Assembly (NCBI GenBank): GCA_016715075.1
Contig: JADKBK010000009.1
Location: forward strand, 169,375 to 233,374
Length of the DNA: 64,000 bases
Origin: Bacteroidales bacterium
GTDB taxonomy: Bacteria > Bacteroidota > Bacteroidia > Bacteroidales > VadinHA17
Reading direction: 5' to 3'
A program made the position numbers and the translations under genes. Positions 9,383 to 17,994 of the stretch are shown piece by piece. Positions within the stretch are counted from its first letter, which is position 1. The number at the start of each line of letters is the position of its first letter. The notes below the pieces were generated by a model, which searched no databases, was not told where the DNA came from, and worked only from the letters and a program-made list of their open reading frames with translations.

Positions 9383-11161
9383 ATGGAAACAATAAAGCTT
9401 ACAATTGATAATAAAGAGATTGAGGTGCCAAAAGGCACTACGATATATAAAGCTGCGAAGGAGTTAGGCATAGATATTCCAACCTTGTGTTACATGGATC
9501 TCCATGATCTGAATATTGAAAACAAACCGGGAGGTTGCCGTATCTGTGTGGCAGAGGTTCAGGGTAAAAAGAACCTTGCTCCTACCTGCTCAACCAACTG
9601 CGAACAGGGGATGGTAGTAAAAACCCACACAACAAGGGTTATGAATGCACGCCGGACTGTTATGGAATTCATACTTTCAGATCATCCGAAGGATTGTCTG
9701 ATCTGTGCCAAATCGGGCAACTGTGATCTGCAGGACATGTCGCACAGACTTGGAATCAGGGAAATCCCCGGTGCCGAATTTGCTGAGATGTCAACTTACA
9801 GAAAAGATACTTCTCCCTCCATAATCAGGGAGCTTGATAAATGTATTATGTGCCGCAGGTGTGAGACAATGTGCAACGATGTACAGACTGTAGGCGCACT
9901 GTCGGCGGTAAACAGAGGCTTTATGTCAACTGTTGCTCCTGCTTTTGAGCAAAATCTTGAATATTCAACATGTACCTATTGCGGACAATGTGTTGCAGTA
10001 TGTCCTACAGGAGCACTTACCGAGGTTAATCATATACCTCAGGTACTAAGAGCTCTTGCCGATCCTACAAAAACTGTTGTCGTACAAACAGCTCCTGCAG
10101 TTCGCGCTGCACTGGGAGAAGAATTCGGACTTGCTCCGGGGACACTGGTAACAGGTAAGATGACTGCTGCTTTGCGGGCGCTGGGATTTGATTATGTTTT
10201 TGACACTGACTTTGCTGCCGACCTCACAATTATGGAAGAAGGTACCGAGCTGCTTGACAGGCTGTCGAGACATCTGAAAGGTGATAAAACTGCCAAAATA
10301 CCAATACTCACATCCTGCTGCCCGGGATGGGTCAACTTTTTCGAACACTATTTTCCGGATCTCAAAGATGTGCCTTCAACAGCAAAATCACCACAGCAGA
10401 TGTTCGGGGCAATAGCCAAATCATACTTTGCCGAAAAAATAGGGATTAACCGGAAGGATATGGTTGTAGTATCAATAATGCCATGTCTTGCAAAGAAATA
10501 TGAGTGCCAGAGAGATGAGTTCTCCGTTGACGGAAACCCTGATGTTGACTATTCAATATCAACAAGAGAACTGGCATCATTTATCAAACAGGCAAACATC
10601 GACATTAAGACACTGCATGATGAAGAGTTTGATGCACCTCTTGGTGAATCGACAGGTGCTGCAGTTATTTTTGGCGCCACAGGAGGTGTGATTGAAGCAG
10701 CATGCCGTACAGCATATGAGCTTTATACGGGCAAAAAACTTGAGAGACTTGAGTTTACTGAACTGAGAGGCATGGAAGGTGTCCGCTCGGCAATAATTGA
10801 CTTTGATGGTCTTCCTCTAAATATAGGTATTGCTCACGGACTGGGTAATGCAAGAAAGCTTCTTGATGATGTCAGGTCAGGAAAATCACTGTTTCATGCA
10901 ATCGAAGTAATGGCCTGCCCCGGAGGCTGTATCGGAGGAGGTGGTCAACCGCTGCACCATGGAAATTCTGAGATTATTAAAGCAAGGGCAACAGCTATTT
11001 ATACAGAAGACAGGAAAAAGCCTATCAGGAAATCTCATGAAAATCCATTCATTATAAAACTCTATAATGAATACCTAGGAAAACCAGGAAGTGAAAAATC
11101 TCATCATCTCCTTCACACCCACTATTTTGACAAACAGAAAAAGGTGATTATTAAAAAATAG
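9383..11161 (+). CDS. hydA: [FeFe]-hydrogenase catalytic subunit HydA (bifurcating type)
   Basis: A 592-residue complete catalytic subunit. It carries an N-terminal [2Fe-2S] domain (Cys36, Cys52, Cys55, Cys69), the His-Cys3 4Fe-4S site HPKDCLICAKSGNC, two 4Fe-4S motifs (CIMCRRCETMC, CTYCGQCVAVCP), and an intact H-cluster: LTSCCPGW (Cys312/313), IMPCLAKK (Cys368) and MACPGGCIGGGGQP (Cys512/516). The canonical proton-relay cysteine and L3 methionine are present, in contrast to the HydS paralogue at 4046. It evolves or oxidises H2 in the cytoplasm and couples NADH and ferredoxin through HydB. I chose the ATG at 9383, 10 bases after hydB; longer upstream starts would overlap the hydB ferredoxin domain in another frame. 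Confidence 0.95.
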   Translation: METIKLTIDNKEIEVPKGTTIYKAAKELGIDIPTLCYMDLHDLNIENKPGGCRICVAEVQGKKNLAPTCSTNCEQGMVVKTHTTRVMNARRTVMEFILSDHPKDCLICAKSGNCDLQDMSHRLGIREIPGAEFAEMSTYRKDTSPSIIRELDKCIMCRRCETMCNDVQTVGALSAVNRGFMSTVAPAFEQNLEYSTCTYCGQCVAVCPTGALTEVNHIPQVLRALADPTKTVVVQTAPAVRAALGEEFGLAPGTLVTGKMTAALRALGFDYVFDTDFAADLTIMEEGTELLDRLSRHLKGDKTAKIPILTSCCPGWVNFFEHYFPDLKDVPSTAKSPQQMFGAIAKSYFAEKIGINRKDMVVVSIMPCLAKKYECQRDEFSVDGNPDVDYSISTRELASFIKQANIDIKTLHDEEFDAPLGESTGAAVIFGATGGVIEAACRTAYELYTGKKLERLEFTELRGMEGVRSAIIDFDGLPLNIGIAHGLGNARKLLDDVRSGKSLFHAIEVMACPGGCIGGGGQPLHHGNSEIIKARATAIYTEDRKKPIRKSHENPFIIKLYNEYLGKPGSEKSHHLLHTHYFDKQKKVIIKK

Positions 11162-11195
11162 TATAACAATATTTGACAATTATAAAACTACGGTT

Positions 11196-11678
11196 ATGTC
11201 TCATATAAAAATCGAATTAAGAAAAGAAGACGTTGACTTTATCAAAGGGGTATGTGACTCTTTTAATAAAGATCCGCAGGAACTGATAAATGTCCTGCAT
11301 GCCTGCCAGGAACACTTCGGGTATCTGCCGGCAGAGGTGCAGGAGGTTGTTTCCGAACACCTCGAGGTACCGGTCGCCAAAATCTATGGAGTTGTGACTT
11401 TTTATTCCTTTTTTACAATGACCCCAAAGGGAAAGAATCCTATCAGCATATGCCTTGGAACAGCATGTTATGTAAGAGGTGCTGAAAAGGTGCTTGATGA
11501 ATTTAAAAAGGAGCTTGGAATCCAGGTTGGTCAGACAACCAAGGATAATAAATTCTCACTATCCAGCCTTCGCTGCGTTGGAGCTTGCGGTCTTGCCCCC
11601 GTTGTACTCGTCGGTGACAAAACTTACGGCAGGGTGGCACCTGATGATGTAAAGAACATTTTAAAAGAATATGAGTGA
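11196..11678 (+). CDS. hydC: [FeFe]-hydrogenase subunit HydC (NuoE-like)
   Basis: A 160-residue thioredoxin-fold [2Fe-2S] protein of the NuoE family. A helical N-terminal part (LINVLHACQEHFGYLPAEV) is followed by the cluster ligands Cys86 and Cys91 (CLGTACYVRGA) and Cys127 and Cys131 (RCVGACGLAP), the standard C-x4-C and C-x3-C spacing. It would form the HydABC core with the two preceding genes and pass electrons to HydB. It is last in the operon, 34 bases after hydA, and a strong terminator follows. In many HydABC operons the NuoE-like gene comes first, so the B-A-C order here is slightly unusual. Confidence 0.93.
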   Translation: MSHIKIELRKEDVDFIKGVCDSFNKDPQELINVLHACQEHFGYLPAEVQEVVSEHLEVPVAKIYGVVTFYSFFTMTPKGKNPISICLGTACYVRGAEKVLDEFKKELGIQVGQTTKDNKFSLSSLRCVGACGLAPVVLVGDKTYGRVAPDDVKNILKEYE

Positions 11679-11714
11679 TTTTTTTAGAGTTAGTTTTTGG
11701 ATAGATTAGTTATG

Positions 11715-11748
11715 CCCGGAACAGGGGACTGTTCCGGGTTTTGTTTTT
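11715..11748 (+). terminator. Intrinsic terminator of the hydrogenase operon
   Basis: Perfect 10-base-pair stem (CCCGGAACAG pairing with CTGTTCCGGG), GGGA loop, then TTTTGTTTTT. It lies 36 bases after the hydC stop and fits a rho-independent terminator for rightward transcription. Confidence 0.9.
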
Positions 11749-11785
11749 ACAACCAAGTCACTAAATCAGGCTGTTGTTTTCTATA

Positions 11786-13418
11786 TCAGAACCTTTTTCT
11801 GAGCTGAAGGTAAACCCTGTGATATTTATACTGCTGCTCAAATGTTCCTCATAATTGATTCCGAGTGCCACTTTGCCGGTAACTGCCAGTAAAAGTTGAT
11901 CTCCCCGATATGCTGTATTTCCGTCAGGGCACTCTCAGGCATTTTGTAATCAACGTAATGATATCCAATGCTTGCCTGGAGCTTGTTATTAAAAAAATCA
12001 TGTGATGCGTTTGCCCCGTATGTCTGTCCGTTCATATAACTTGATTCGGTATATGTGCCTGAAAGCGTGAGAGTAATATTCGCTCCAGGGATATTATTGT
12101 AAGTAAGATAGCCATAGATATTTTTAGAAGGCCTCGGATCTGATTTCAGAAAGCGGTAACCTGTTTGCAGTCCAAAGGTAAGATCTCTTGTGAACCGGTA
12201 ACTGGCCTGCAGTCTGAACCCTTGTCGCATCTCAGTTTCAAGCATCCTGTCAATGAAGGTTTTGTATGTCTCATAATAAATAACATTCTTTCTTGCATCG
12301 TATGATCCTGATATGGAAAGTTTGTTTGAGAATTTATATCTGAGAGACAGATACATACCCGTAGGATCAAAACCATTTGTTGCAGTTTCACTATTATTGG
12401 CTGTATCAACCTTCAACTGGTAGAGATCAACCTCAAATGTTCCCATGAAGTAAAGGTTTTTTATAAGTGAATTGGAGTGCTGAAAATACAGGAACCTGCG
12501 GTCGATATTCGAGGTATTCATTTGCTGCATGAAAGCAACCGAAGTCTCACTGAATGAACCCTGGTTCTTTGTATTAAATCCAAGGTATCCTCCAAATTGC
12601 AGGAGATCCTTATTGAAACCATAATTTGAATAATCAGGTCTTGTGCCTGCAATGGCGCCAACTGCAAATCCGCCAAATGATTTCTCCACCTGAAGTCCAT
12701 CTACAGCTCCGATATTTGAGAGACGGAGATTTATTTTCCGCCCCAGAGTGATCTTTGTACTTTTGTTAAGGTCATATATGAGAGCAAGATTATATATTTT
12801 AAGAGCGCTGAAAATATCATTCTTTACAACATCCCATTCGCCAAGCTTATGTCTGAAGGAGACATAGCTCTCGAATGAAAACTTTGAATCGGCGATATTC
12901 CTGGCATTAAGTGATAATGAATAGCGAAATCTCTGGGAATAATCGGCTGGGGTATTTGAAAAATCAGAGTATGAATTAACAGAGACATTCCCGCTGATGC
13001 GTTGCTTCAACTCCCCCTCTTTCGATTTGACAGGTGCAGAGTCTCTCCTTTTTTCCTGTACAGGTACCGCGGTCGTTGCCGGCGTTGTTGCAGCAGCTAC
13101 TGCTGTTTCTGCTGCCTTCTCCACTTTTTTAATCCTTGCTGTTATAAAATCAGCAACTACAGGTCTGACCGGTGGGATAACTGTGCAAACACAGGATAGT
13201 GATGATAGATTATCTACTGTTAAGGCAGGAAGAAGTTTTCCGTTTGAATTCATAAAAAGGGTATCTCCTGCAGAGATCCCTTCGGTGGACTTAAATTTCA
13301 CATAAACACTCTTTGCACTTACAAATGAAACCTGTCCGGAAATGATTTCATTGTCAGCTTGACCCTTCAGGTCAACAAACAAAATCGCTAAGAAAATTAT
13401 CAAAAGGTGTTTTTTCAT
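11786..13418 (-). CDS. Outer-membrane beta-barrel protein next to multiheme cytochromes, two frameshifts near the C-terminus
   Basis: An envelope protein with a signal peptide (HLLIIFLAILFVDLKGQ), a small N-terminal domain (about residues 20-100), a low-complexity Ala/Thr/Val linker, then some 400 residues of alternating amphipathic strands typical of an outer-membrane barrel (FRYSLSLNARNIADSKFSF, MYLSLRYKFSNKLSISGSY). As it stands the frame stops at 11838 without a barrel end. Adding one T at the A-run 11891-11894 and one at 11840-11842 extends the last strands to YHRVYLQLRKRF and a stop at 11786-11788, a terminal Phe as expected of a BamA signal. It starts 9 bases after the 13-haem gene, so it is the likely porin partner of the cytochromes. 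No known family name is assigned. Confidence 0.75.
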
Positions 13419-13427
13419 ATTAACTTC

Positions 13428-14453
13428 TTATTCTTCATTTCCTCTTGGATGACAACGTAAGCACTCTGTACTGTTATATGAATAACCACCAACTTCATCA
13501 TGCTGATTATCCATGCTGGTTTTATTGTGTTCGTGACACGACAGACAGGTGAATTGGGCATAGCTTGCAGGATTTGTATGGCAATCCGCACAGGAATTCC
13601 ATGTCCCGTTGTGCCGTCCTGAATATATTGGAAAAGACTCATTGTCATGGTCTTTGAATGCTGCCGGTTTCCACCCCGGGCTTAAAGTATGACAAATGGA
13701 ACAGGTTGTTGGGAAGCCCATTGACTGATGGTTGGGATTGGTAGTATTATCATAATCTGACTGATGGCAGGTAAGACAATCAGGATTTGCATCGGCGTAG
13801 CTGGCTGTTTTGTGACATTCAGTGCAATTCAGGCCACTGTGTCCCTGTGCAAGCGGAAAAAAGCTGTGATTAAACCCAGCTCCGGTCCAGGTGAATGAAT
13901 TTACCGGATGGCAGGAGGAACAATCCTCAGAAAATCCGGCGACTGAATGGTTTGGATTTGTAGCAGAAGTGTAATTCTCACGATGACAATCGATACAATT
14001 CACACCTGGCACATCGAAACGAACAGAGGTCTCCGACTTATGACAATCTGAGCAATCGGCAGTCCTGTGAGCTCCAAGCAAAGGAAAACGGCTTGTCTGG
14101 TGAATCTCCATAATGTTATTTACCAGCCATGAGGCGGGTGTATGACAGCGTCCGCAATCCAGTCCGGCAGTAGACTGATGAACATCTGTATGGCACTCAT
14201 TACACTCTGTTTTTGCTTCTGAAAAAACTAGCGATATATGACAATCCCTGCAACCTGCCTGAATATGCTGGCCGGTAAGTGCAAATTTTGTTCTGTTGTG
14301 GTCAAATGAATAGATGGAGGTGTCGAATTCCCAGCCTTTTGAACTGTGACACGTACTGCAGGTAACTTTAAAATCAGAGCCATGTGGTGATTCAGTCTTC
14401 TGACCAGAAAAGACAAAATACAGAAATAATATCAGTACAGGCAATAATTTCAT
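13428..14453 (-). CDS. Multiheme c-type cytochrome, 13 CXXCH sites
   Basis: A 341-residue exported cytochrome c3/c7-like protein with a signal sequence (PVLILFLYFVFSGQ) and 13 CXXCH haem motifs, about one per 26 residues. Many distal histidines (for example FNHSFFPLAQGH, TNPNHQ) would allow bis-His ligation. It is a close paralogue of the 22-haem protein encoded just upstream: the first ~200 residues and the ending CHPRGNE are nearly the same, but it has one copy of the 72-residue three-haem unit instead of four. It lacks any catalytic signature I can recognise, so electron transfer is the likely role. Location should be periplasmic or outer-surface. It is followed after 9 bases by the beta-barrel gene. 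Confidence 0.9.
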   Translation of the reverse strand: MKLLPVLILFLYFVFSGQKTESPHGSDFKVTCSTCHSSKGWEFDTSIYSFDHNRTKFALTGQHIQAGCRDCHISLVFSEAKTECNECHTDVHQSTAGLDCGRCHTPASWLVNNIMEIHQTSRFPLLGAHRTADCSDCHKSETSVRFDVPGVNCIDCHRENYTSATNPNHSVAGFSEDCSSCHPVNSFTWTGAGFNHSFFPLAQGHSGLNCTECHKTASYADANPDCLTCHQSDYDNTTNPNHQSMGFPTTCSICHTLSPGWKPAAFKDHDNESFPIYSGRHNGTWNSCADCHTNPASYAQFTCLSCHEHNKTSMDNQHDEVGGYSYNSTECLRCHPRGNEE

Positions 14454-14541
14454 TTAAGATTCATTGATCTGGTTAACATTGAAATTCAGGTTTCAACATA
14501 AAATGTAATCATCTTCAACAATAGCTTATCATTCATAATCA

Positions 14542-16182
14542 TTAGTCTTCATTACCTCTGGGATGACAACTATAACATTCCGCATCGGTATATCCTTCAT
14601 TATGGGTATCTCCATGGCAGGTTCTACAACTAAACAATGAATAGTTATTTGCAGTAGTATGACAATCGCCGCAAACTGACCATTCACCCTGATGTCTGCC
14701 TGAATAGATGGGAAAGAACTGAGTGTCATGCTGGGTATAGGATGCCGGCTGCCATCCGGGATTTGTACTATGGCATTGAGTACAGGTTGTTGAAAATGCA
14801 AGAGTTCTATGATTCGGGTTAGTAGAATTATTATAGTCTGTCTGATGGCAGGAATAGCAATCAGTAGGTGTCGTTGTGTAGTTTCCGTTGATATGGCAAT
14901 CCGCACATGCTCTTCCGGCATGCCCCAGGGTAAGAGGAAATGAGGTGTGATTGAAAGATGCTGGCTGCCAGCCGGGATTTGTTGTATGGCATGCCTGACA
15001 GGTCTGCGGGAACCCGGAGGAAATATGATTCGGATCAGTGGCAGCGGTATAATCCTGTGAATGGCAGGAGTAGCAATCTGTCGGCGTTGTTGTATAATTT
15101 CCTCCCACGTGGCAATCGAGGCAGGCAGGGGTTGAATGGCCAAGTGTAAGCGGGAAAACACTATGACTAAAGGAAGTGGGCTTCCAGCCGGGATTCGTTG
15201 TATGGCAGGTCATGCAAACCGTGGAGAACCCCGAGGCAACATGATTGGGATTGGTTGCAGCAGTGAAATTCTGCTGGTGGCAGGCATAACAATCAGTTGG
15301 GGTGGTGGTATAATTTCCTCCAATATGACAATCATTACAATTTATACCGGAATGTCCGAGTGAAAGGGGAAAACTGCTGTGATCGAAAGCGGCGGGTTTC
15401 CATCCTGGGTTCAGGGTATGGCAATTTGTACATAGAGTAGGAAAATTGGATGCCGTATGATTTGGATTTGTGGTTGAAAGGAAATCCTGCTGATGGCATG
15501 AATAACATTCAGGACTTAAACCTGCAAAAGTGCCCGATGTATGGCATTGAGTACAATTTACTGCAGAATGGCCCTGGGCAAGAGGGAAAAAGCTATGGTT
15601 AAAACCTCCGCCTGACCATTGAAAGGCATTTACCTGGTGGCATCCGGAACAATCTTCCGACATGCCAGACTGAATATGATTCGGGTTAGTAGTAGCCATG
15701 TAATCCTCACGGTGACAATCAATACATTCTACACCAGGCACATCATACCGAACATTATTTTCTGAAGTATGACAGTCGGAACAATCGGCTGTCCTATGGG
15801 CACCCAATAGCGGGAACCGTCCTGACTGATGAATTTCAGTTACATTATTCACAAGCCAGGAAACAGGTGTATGGCATCGTCCGCAATCAAGCCCTGTTGT
15901 ACCCTGATGGACATCCTGATGACACTCATTGCATTCACTTTTCGCTTCTGAAAAAACGAGTGTCGAATGGCACTGCCTGCAGCTGACTTCATTATGCTGT
16001 CCCGACAACACAAACTTAGTTTTGCTATGGTTAAATGAGAAAACAGATTTATCTACCTGCCACCCTTTGGAGCTGTGACATGTATTGCAGCTAACCTTAA
16101 AATCTGACCCATGTGGTGATTTGGTCTTTTGACCGGAAAACACCAGGAATAAGCCTAAAACTAAAAGTGACAGGATTCGCAT
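14542..16182 (-). CDS. Multiheme c-type cytochrome, 22 CXXCH sites with internal repeats
   Basis: A 546-residue exported cytochrome with a signal sequence (SLLVLGLFLVFSGQ) and 22 CXXCH motifs. Residues ~199-487 are four tandem units of about 72 residues, each with three haem sites and the pattern FPLxLGHS...CxDCH...NYTTTPTDCYxCH...NPNH...CHTxNPGWxP. The N-terminal ~198 residues and the last ~50 match the 13-haem protein downstream, so the pair arose by duplication followed by unit gain or loss. Its start overlaps the end of the 20-haem gene by 22 bases, indicating one transcript. A long, repetitive haem chain fits a conductive or reach-extending role across the periplasm or outside the cell; that role is inferred. 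Confidence 0.9.
   Translation of the reverse strand: MRILSLLVLGLFLVFSGQKTKSPHGSDFKVSCNTCHSSKGWQVDKSVFSFNHSKTKFVLSGQHNEVSCRQCHSTLVFSEAKSECNECHQDVHQGTTGLDCGRCHTPVSWLVNNVTEIHQSGRFPLLGAHRTADCSDCHTSENNVRYDVPGVECIDCHREDYMATTNPNHIQSGMSEDCSGCHQVNAFQWSGGGFNHSFFPLAQGHSAVNCTQCHTSGTFAGLSPECYSCHQQDFLSTTNPNHTASNFPTLCTNCHTLNPGWKPAAFDHSSFPLSLGHSGINCNDCHIGGNYTTTPTDCYACHQQNFTAATNPNHVASGFSTVCMTCHTTNPGWKPTSFSHSVFPLTLGHSTPACLDCHVGGNYTTTPTDCYSCHSQDYTAATDPNHISSGFPQTCQACHTTNPGWQPASFNHTSFPLTLGHAGRACADCHINGNYTTTPTDCYSCHQTDYNNSTNPNHRTLAFSTTCTQCHSTNPGWQPASYTQHDTQFFPIYSGRHQGEWSVCGDCHTTANNYSLFSCRTCHGDTHNEGYTDAECYSCHPRGNED
14722..15588 (-). repeat. Four tandem ~216-bp coding repeats (three haem sites each)
   Basis: Inside the 22-haem gene, four in-frame units of 72 codons follow each other (residues 199-270, 271-342, 343-414, 415-487). 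Units 2-4 share the exact peptide GNYTTTPTDCY; unit 1 is more diverged (TFAGLSPECY). The downstream 13-haem gene has one equivalent unit. Repeats this similar can recombine and may collapse in assembly. Confidence 0.85.
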
Positions 16183-17759
16183 TTGAATTCTTTTATTTTG
16201 TAAAGGACAAATAAATCTGATCCTTCCTGCTGTGGTTTATGGCATTTTGTACAAGATACATTAATATGCTTTCCATCAAGCCTGAAGGCGGTTTTATTAT
16301 GGTCAAATTTTGAAGCTTTCCAGTTATCAGTACCATGACATTCTGTACAATTTGTAATACCATTCTTCTCAAACTGATTCCGATGCTTATTTGAATGGCA
16401 CTCTGAGCAATTTTGAGACAAGCCCTGAAAAGTCTGCTGAAAGGTGCCCGTTGAATAGGTCTTAAAATGACATGCCCTGCAACTCTCCTTTTTATGAGCT
16501 CCTGTGAGCTGAAATTCAGTTTTTGAATGATCAAATCGCACATCAGACCACTTATCTTCTGAATGACAAACCAGGCAGTTTTTATCGGGGTAATATTTTG
16601 CCCCTATAAAATTCTGATGAATATCCTGGTGACAATCGCTGCATTTCATGCCAATTTGCCTGAAACTCCAGTTATCCTGCTTCCTGTGACATTCATAACA
16701 GGGAATTGCAATATGTGATCCCTTCAGCGGAAATGGCCCTGCATTGTGCTGCTCCACTGTGAAGGAAAACTGTTTAAATCCATCAACAGTATGACATTGA
16801 GAACAATCAGTGACAACTCCGCTTTTTACAAATTGCTTTTTGTGATAATCGGTATGGCAATTAACGCACTGGGTAAACTTAAGAGGATCTGTAAACCTGC
16901 CTTTATGACATGCTTTACAATTAACTATCAAGTGTTTACCCTCCAGTTTATAATCAGTTTTATTATGGTCAAACTTCTGATTTCCCTGTATAACCTTGAA
17001 TGATTCCTCACTATGGCATTGACGGCAATTCTGTCCGAATTTATTGCTGTGAGGATCTTTGTGACAACTTGTACAGTTATTATACTGCATACCACTGAAT
17101 TGCTGGTATTTCTTCCCCTCGGTGGTACTTATCTTATGACATTTTACACAATCAACATTTTTGTGCTTTCCGGCAAGCTGGAATTTTGCATTTGCATGAT
17201 TGAATTTAGAAGCAGGAACAAATGCATCGGCAGAATGACATGTCAGGCAGTTGGACGACAGAGTCCTGATATGATAGTCATTATGGCAGTTCAGGCATTC
17301 GGTCTTGACACCGAGATAGGTATTTTTTTTGCTTTTAAGCTTGGCTTCACCTATAAATTTGGAAGCATGACAATCCTTGCACTCTTTTTTCGCATGTGGC
17401 GCAGACAGTGCATAACCGGTAATCTTATGGTCAAATTTATTAATATCCAGACGTATGAGCTGGAAATTTTTCCCGTTATGTTCACTATGGCAGCTGAAAC
17501 ACTGCTTCCCTTTCACATCGGAAGATGAATGATATCCTTTCCGGGAAGAGATCCTTTCATTTATCTCGGTATGACATGCCAGACATTTTTCATTTGTCTG
17601 TTTGTTCCCCAGAACATGACATTGGGTACAATTGGAAATCCCTTCCAGATTGGAGTGGGGATTGGAAAGGTCACCAGGAGAGATCTGTGCTGTCAGGTTA
17701 TTAATTGAGAGCATTATGAAAATGTTCAATACAGTTAATCTCCAGATTCCTTTTTGCAT
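16161..17759 (-). CDS. Multiheme c-type cytochrome, 20 CXXCH sites
   Basis: A 532-residue exported protein with a signal segment (TVLNIFIMLSINNLTAQ) and 20 CXXCH motifs. It differs in sequence from the 22- and 13-haem proteins: its recurring element is of the type FDHNKTxYxLxGKHxxVxCxxCH, seen at least five times, which resembles cytochrome c7/c3-like modules. The C-terminal end is FKCESCHF. It is first of the three cytochrome genes, and its last bases overlap the next start. No enzymatic site was recognised. It may be the periplasmic partner that receives electrons from the inner-membrane proteins encoded upstream at 17995-20198; this is inference from gene order. Confidence 0.9.
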   Translation of the reverse strand: MQKGIWRLTVLNIFIMLSINNLTAQISPGDLSNPHSNLEGISNCTQCHVLGNKQTNEKCLACHTEINERISSRKGYHSSSDVKGKQCFSCHSEHNGKNFQLIRLDINKFDHKITGYALSAPHAKKECKDCHASKFIGEAKLKSKKNTYLGVKTECLNCHNDYHIRTLSSNCLTCHSADAFVPASKFNHANAKFQLAGKHKNVDCVKCHKISTTEGKKYQQFSGMQYNNCTSCHKDPHSNKFGQNCRQCHSEESFKVIQGNQKFDHNKTDYKLEGKHLIVNCKACHKGRFTDPLKFTQCVNCHTDYHKKQFVKSGVVTDCSQCHTVDGFKQFSFTVEQHNAGPFPLKGSHIAIPCYECHRKQDNWSFRQIGMKCSDCHQDIHQNFIGAKYYPDKNCLVCHSEDKWSDVRFDHSKTEFQLTGAHKKESCRACHFKTYSTGTFQQTFQGLSQNCSECHSNKHRNQFEKNGITNCTECHGTDNWKASKFDHNKTAFRLDGKHINVSCTKCHKPQQEGSDLFVLYKIKEFKCESCHF

Positions 17760-17909
17760 ACTTAAGATTATTATTCCTTTAATCTATTGTTTCTTATATA
17801 CCAACAATTAACCCTTTTCTCCCTATTTTCAACCCCCACATTACCCCCAAGGGAAGCTAAAATCTAATCCATTACTCTTTATATCTTTTTACTTTTGTCT
17901 TTTATCTTA

Positions 17910-17994
17910 GAGCCCTCCAGTGAGGGGAATCAATCTAAACACTGAGCCTGGACTTCGCCAGGGCTTCGTCCAGCAAAGCCTGCGCCGAATATTG
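17910..17994. repeat. Imperfect inverted repeat downstream of the Fe-S flavoprotein gene
   Basis: The stretch around 17946-17985 contains GGACTTCGCC and GGGCTTCGTCC arms plus CAGCAAAGCC, giving a GC-rich foldable element just after the flavoprotein stop and before the cytochrome gene. It could be a REP-like element or a leaky terminator. No poly-T tract follows in either direction. Confidence 0.4.

Noticed and set aside
11196..11678. The hydrogenase genes as part of respiratory complex I (NuoEFG)
   Set aside because: HydA carries a full H-cluster (TSCCP, MPC, ACPGGC) and no other nuo genes are present.
14958..17528. Rightward reading frames of 60-170 codons opposite the multiheme cytochrome genes
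   Set aside because: They are mirror frames of the CXXCH-rich genes, with no known domain and no start signals.
17889..17896. TACTTTTG as a promoter for the cytochrome genes
   Set aside because: It is on the plus strand, while the genes on both sides run leftwards; no rightward gene starts nearby.
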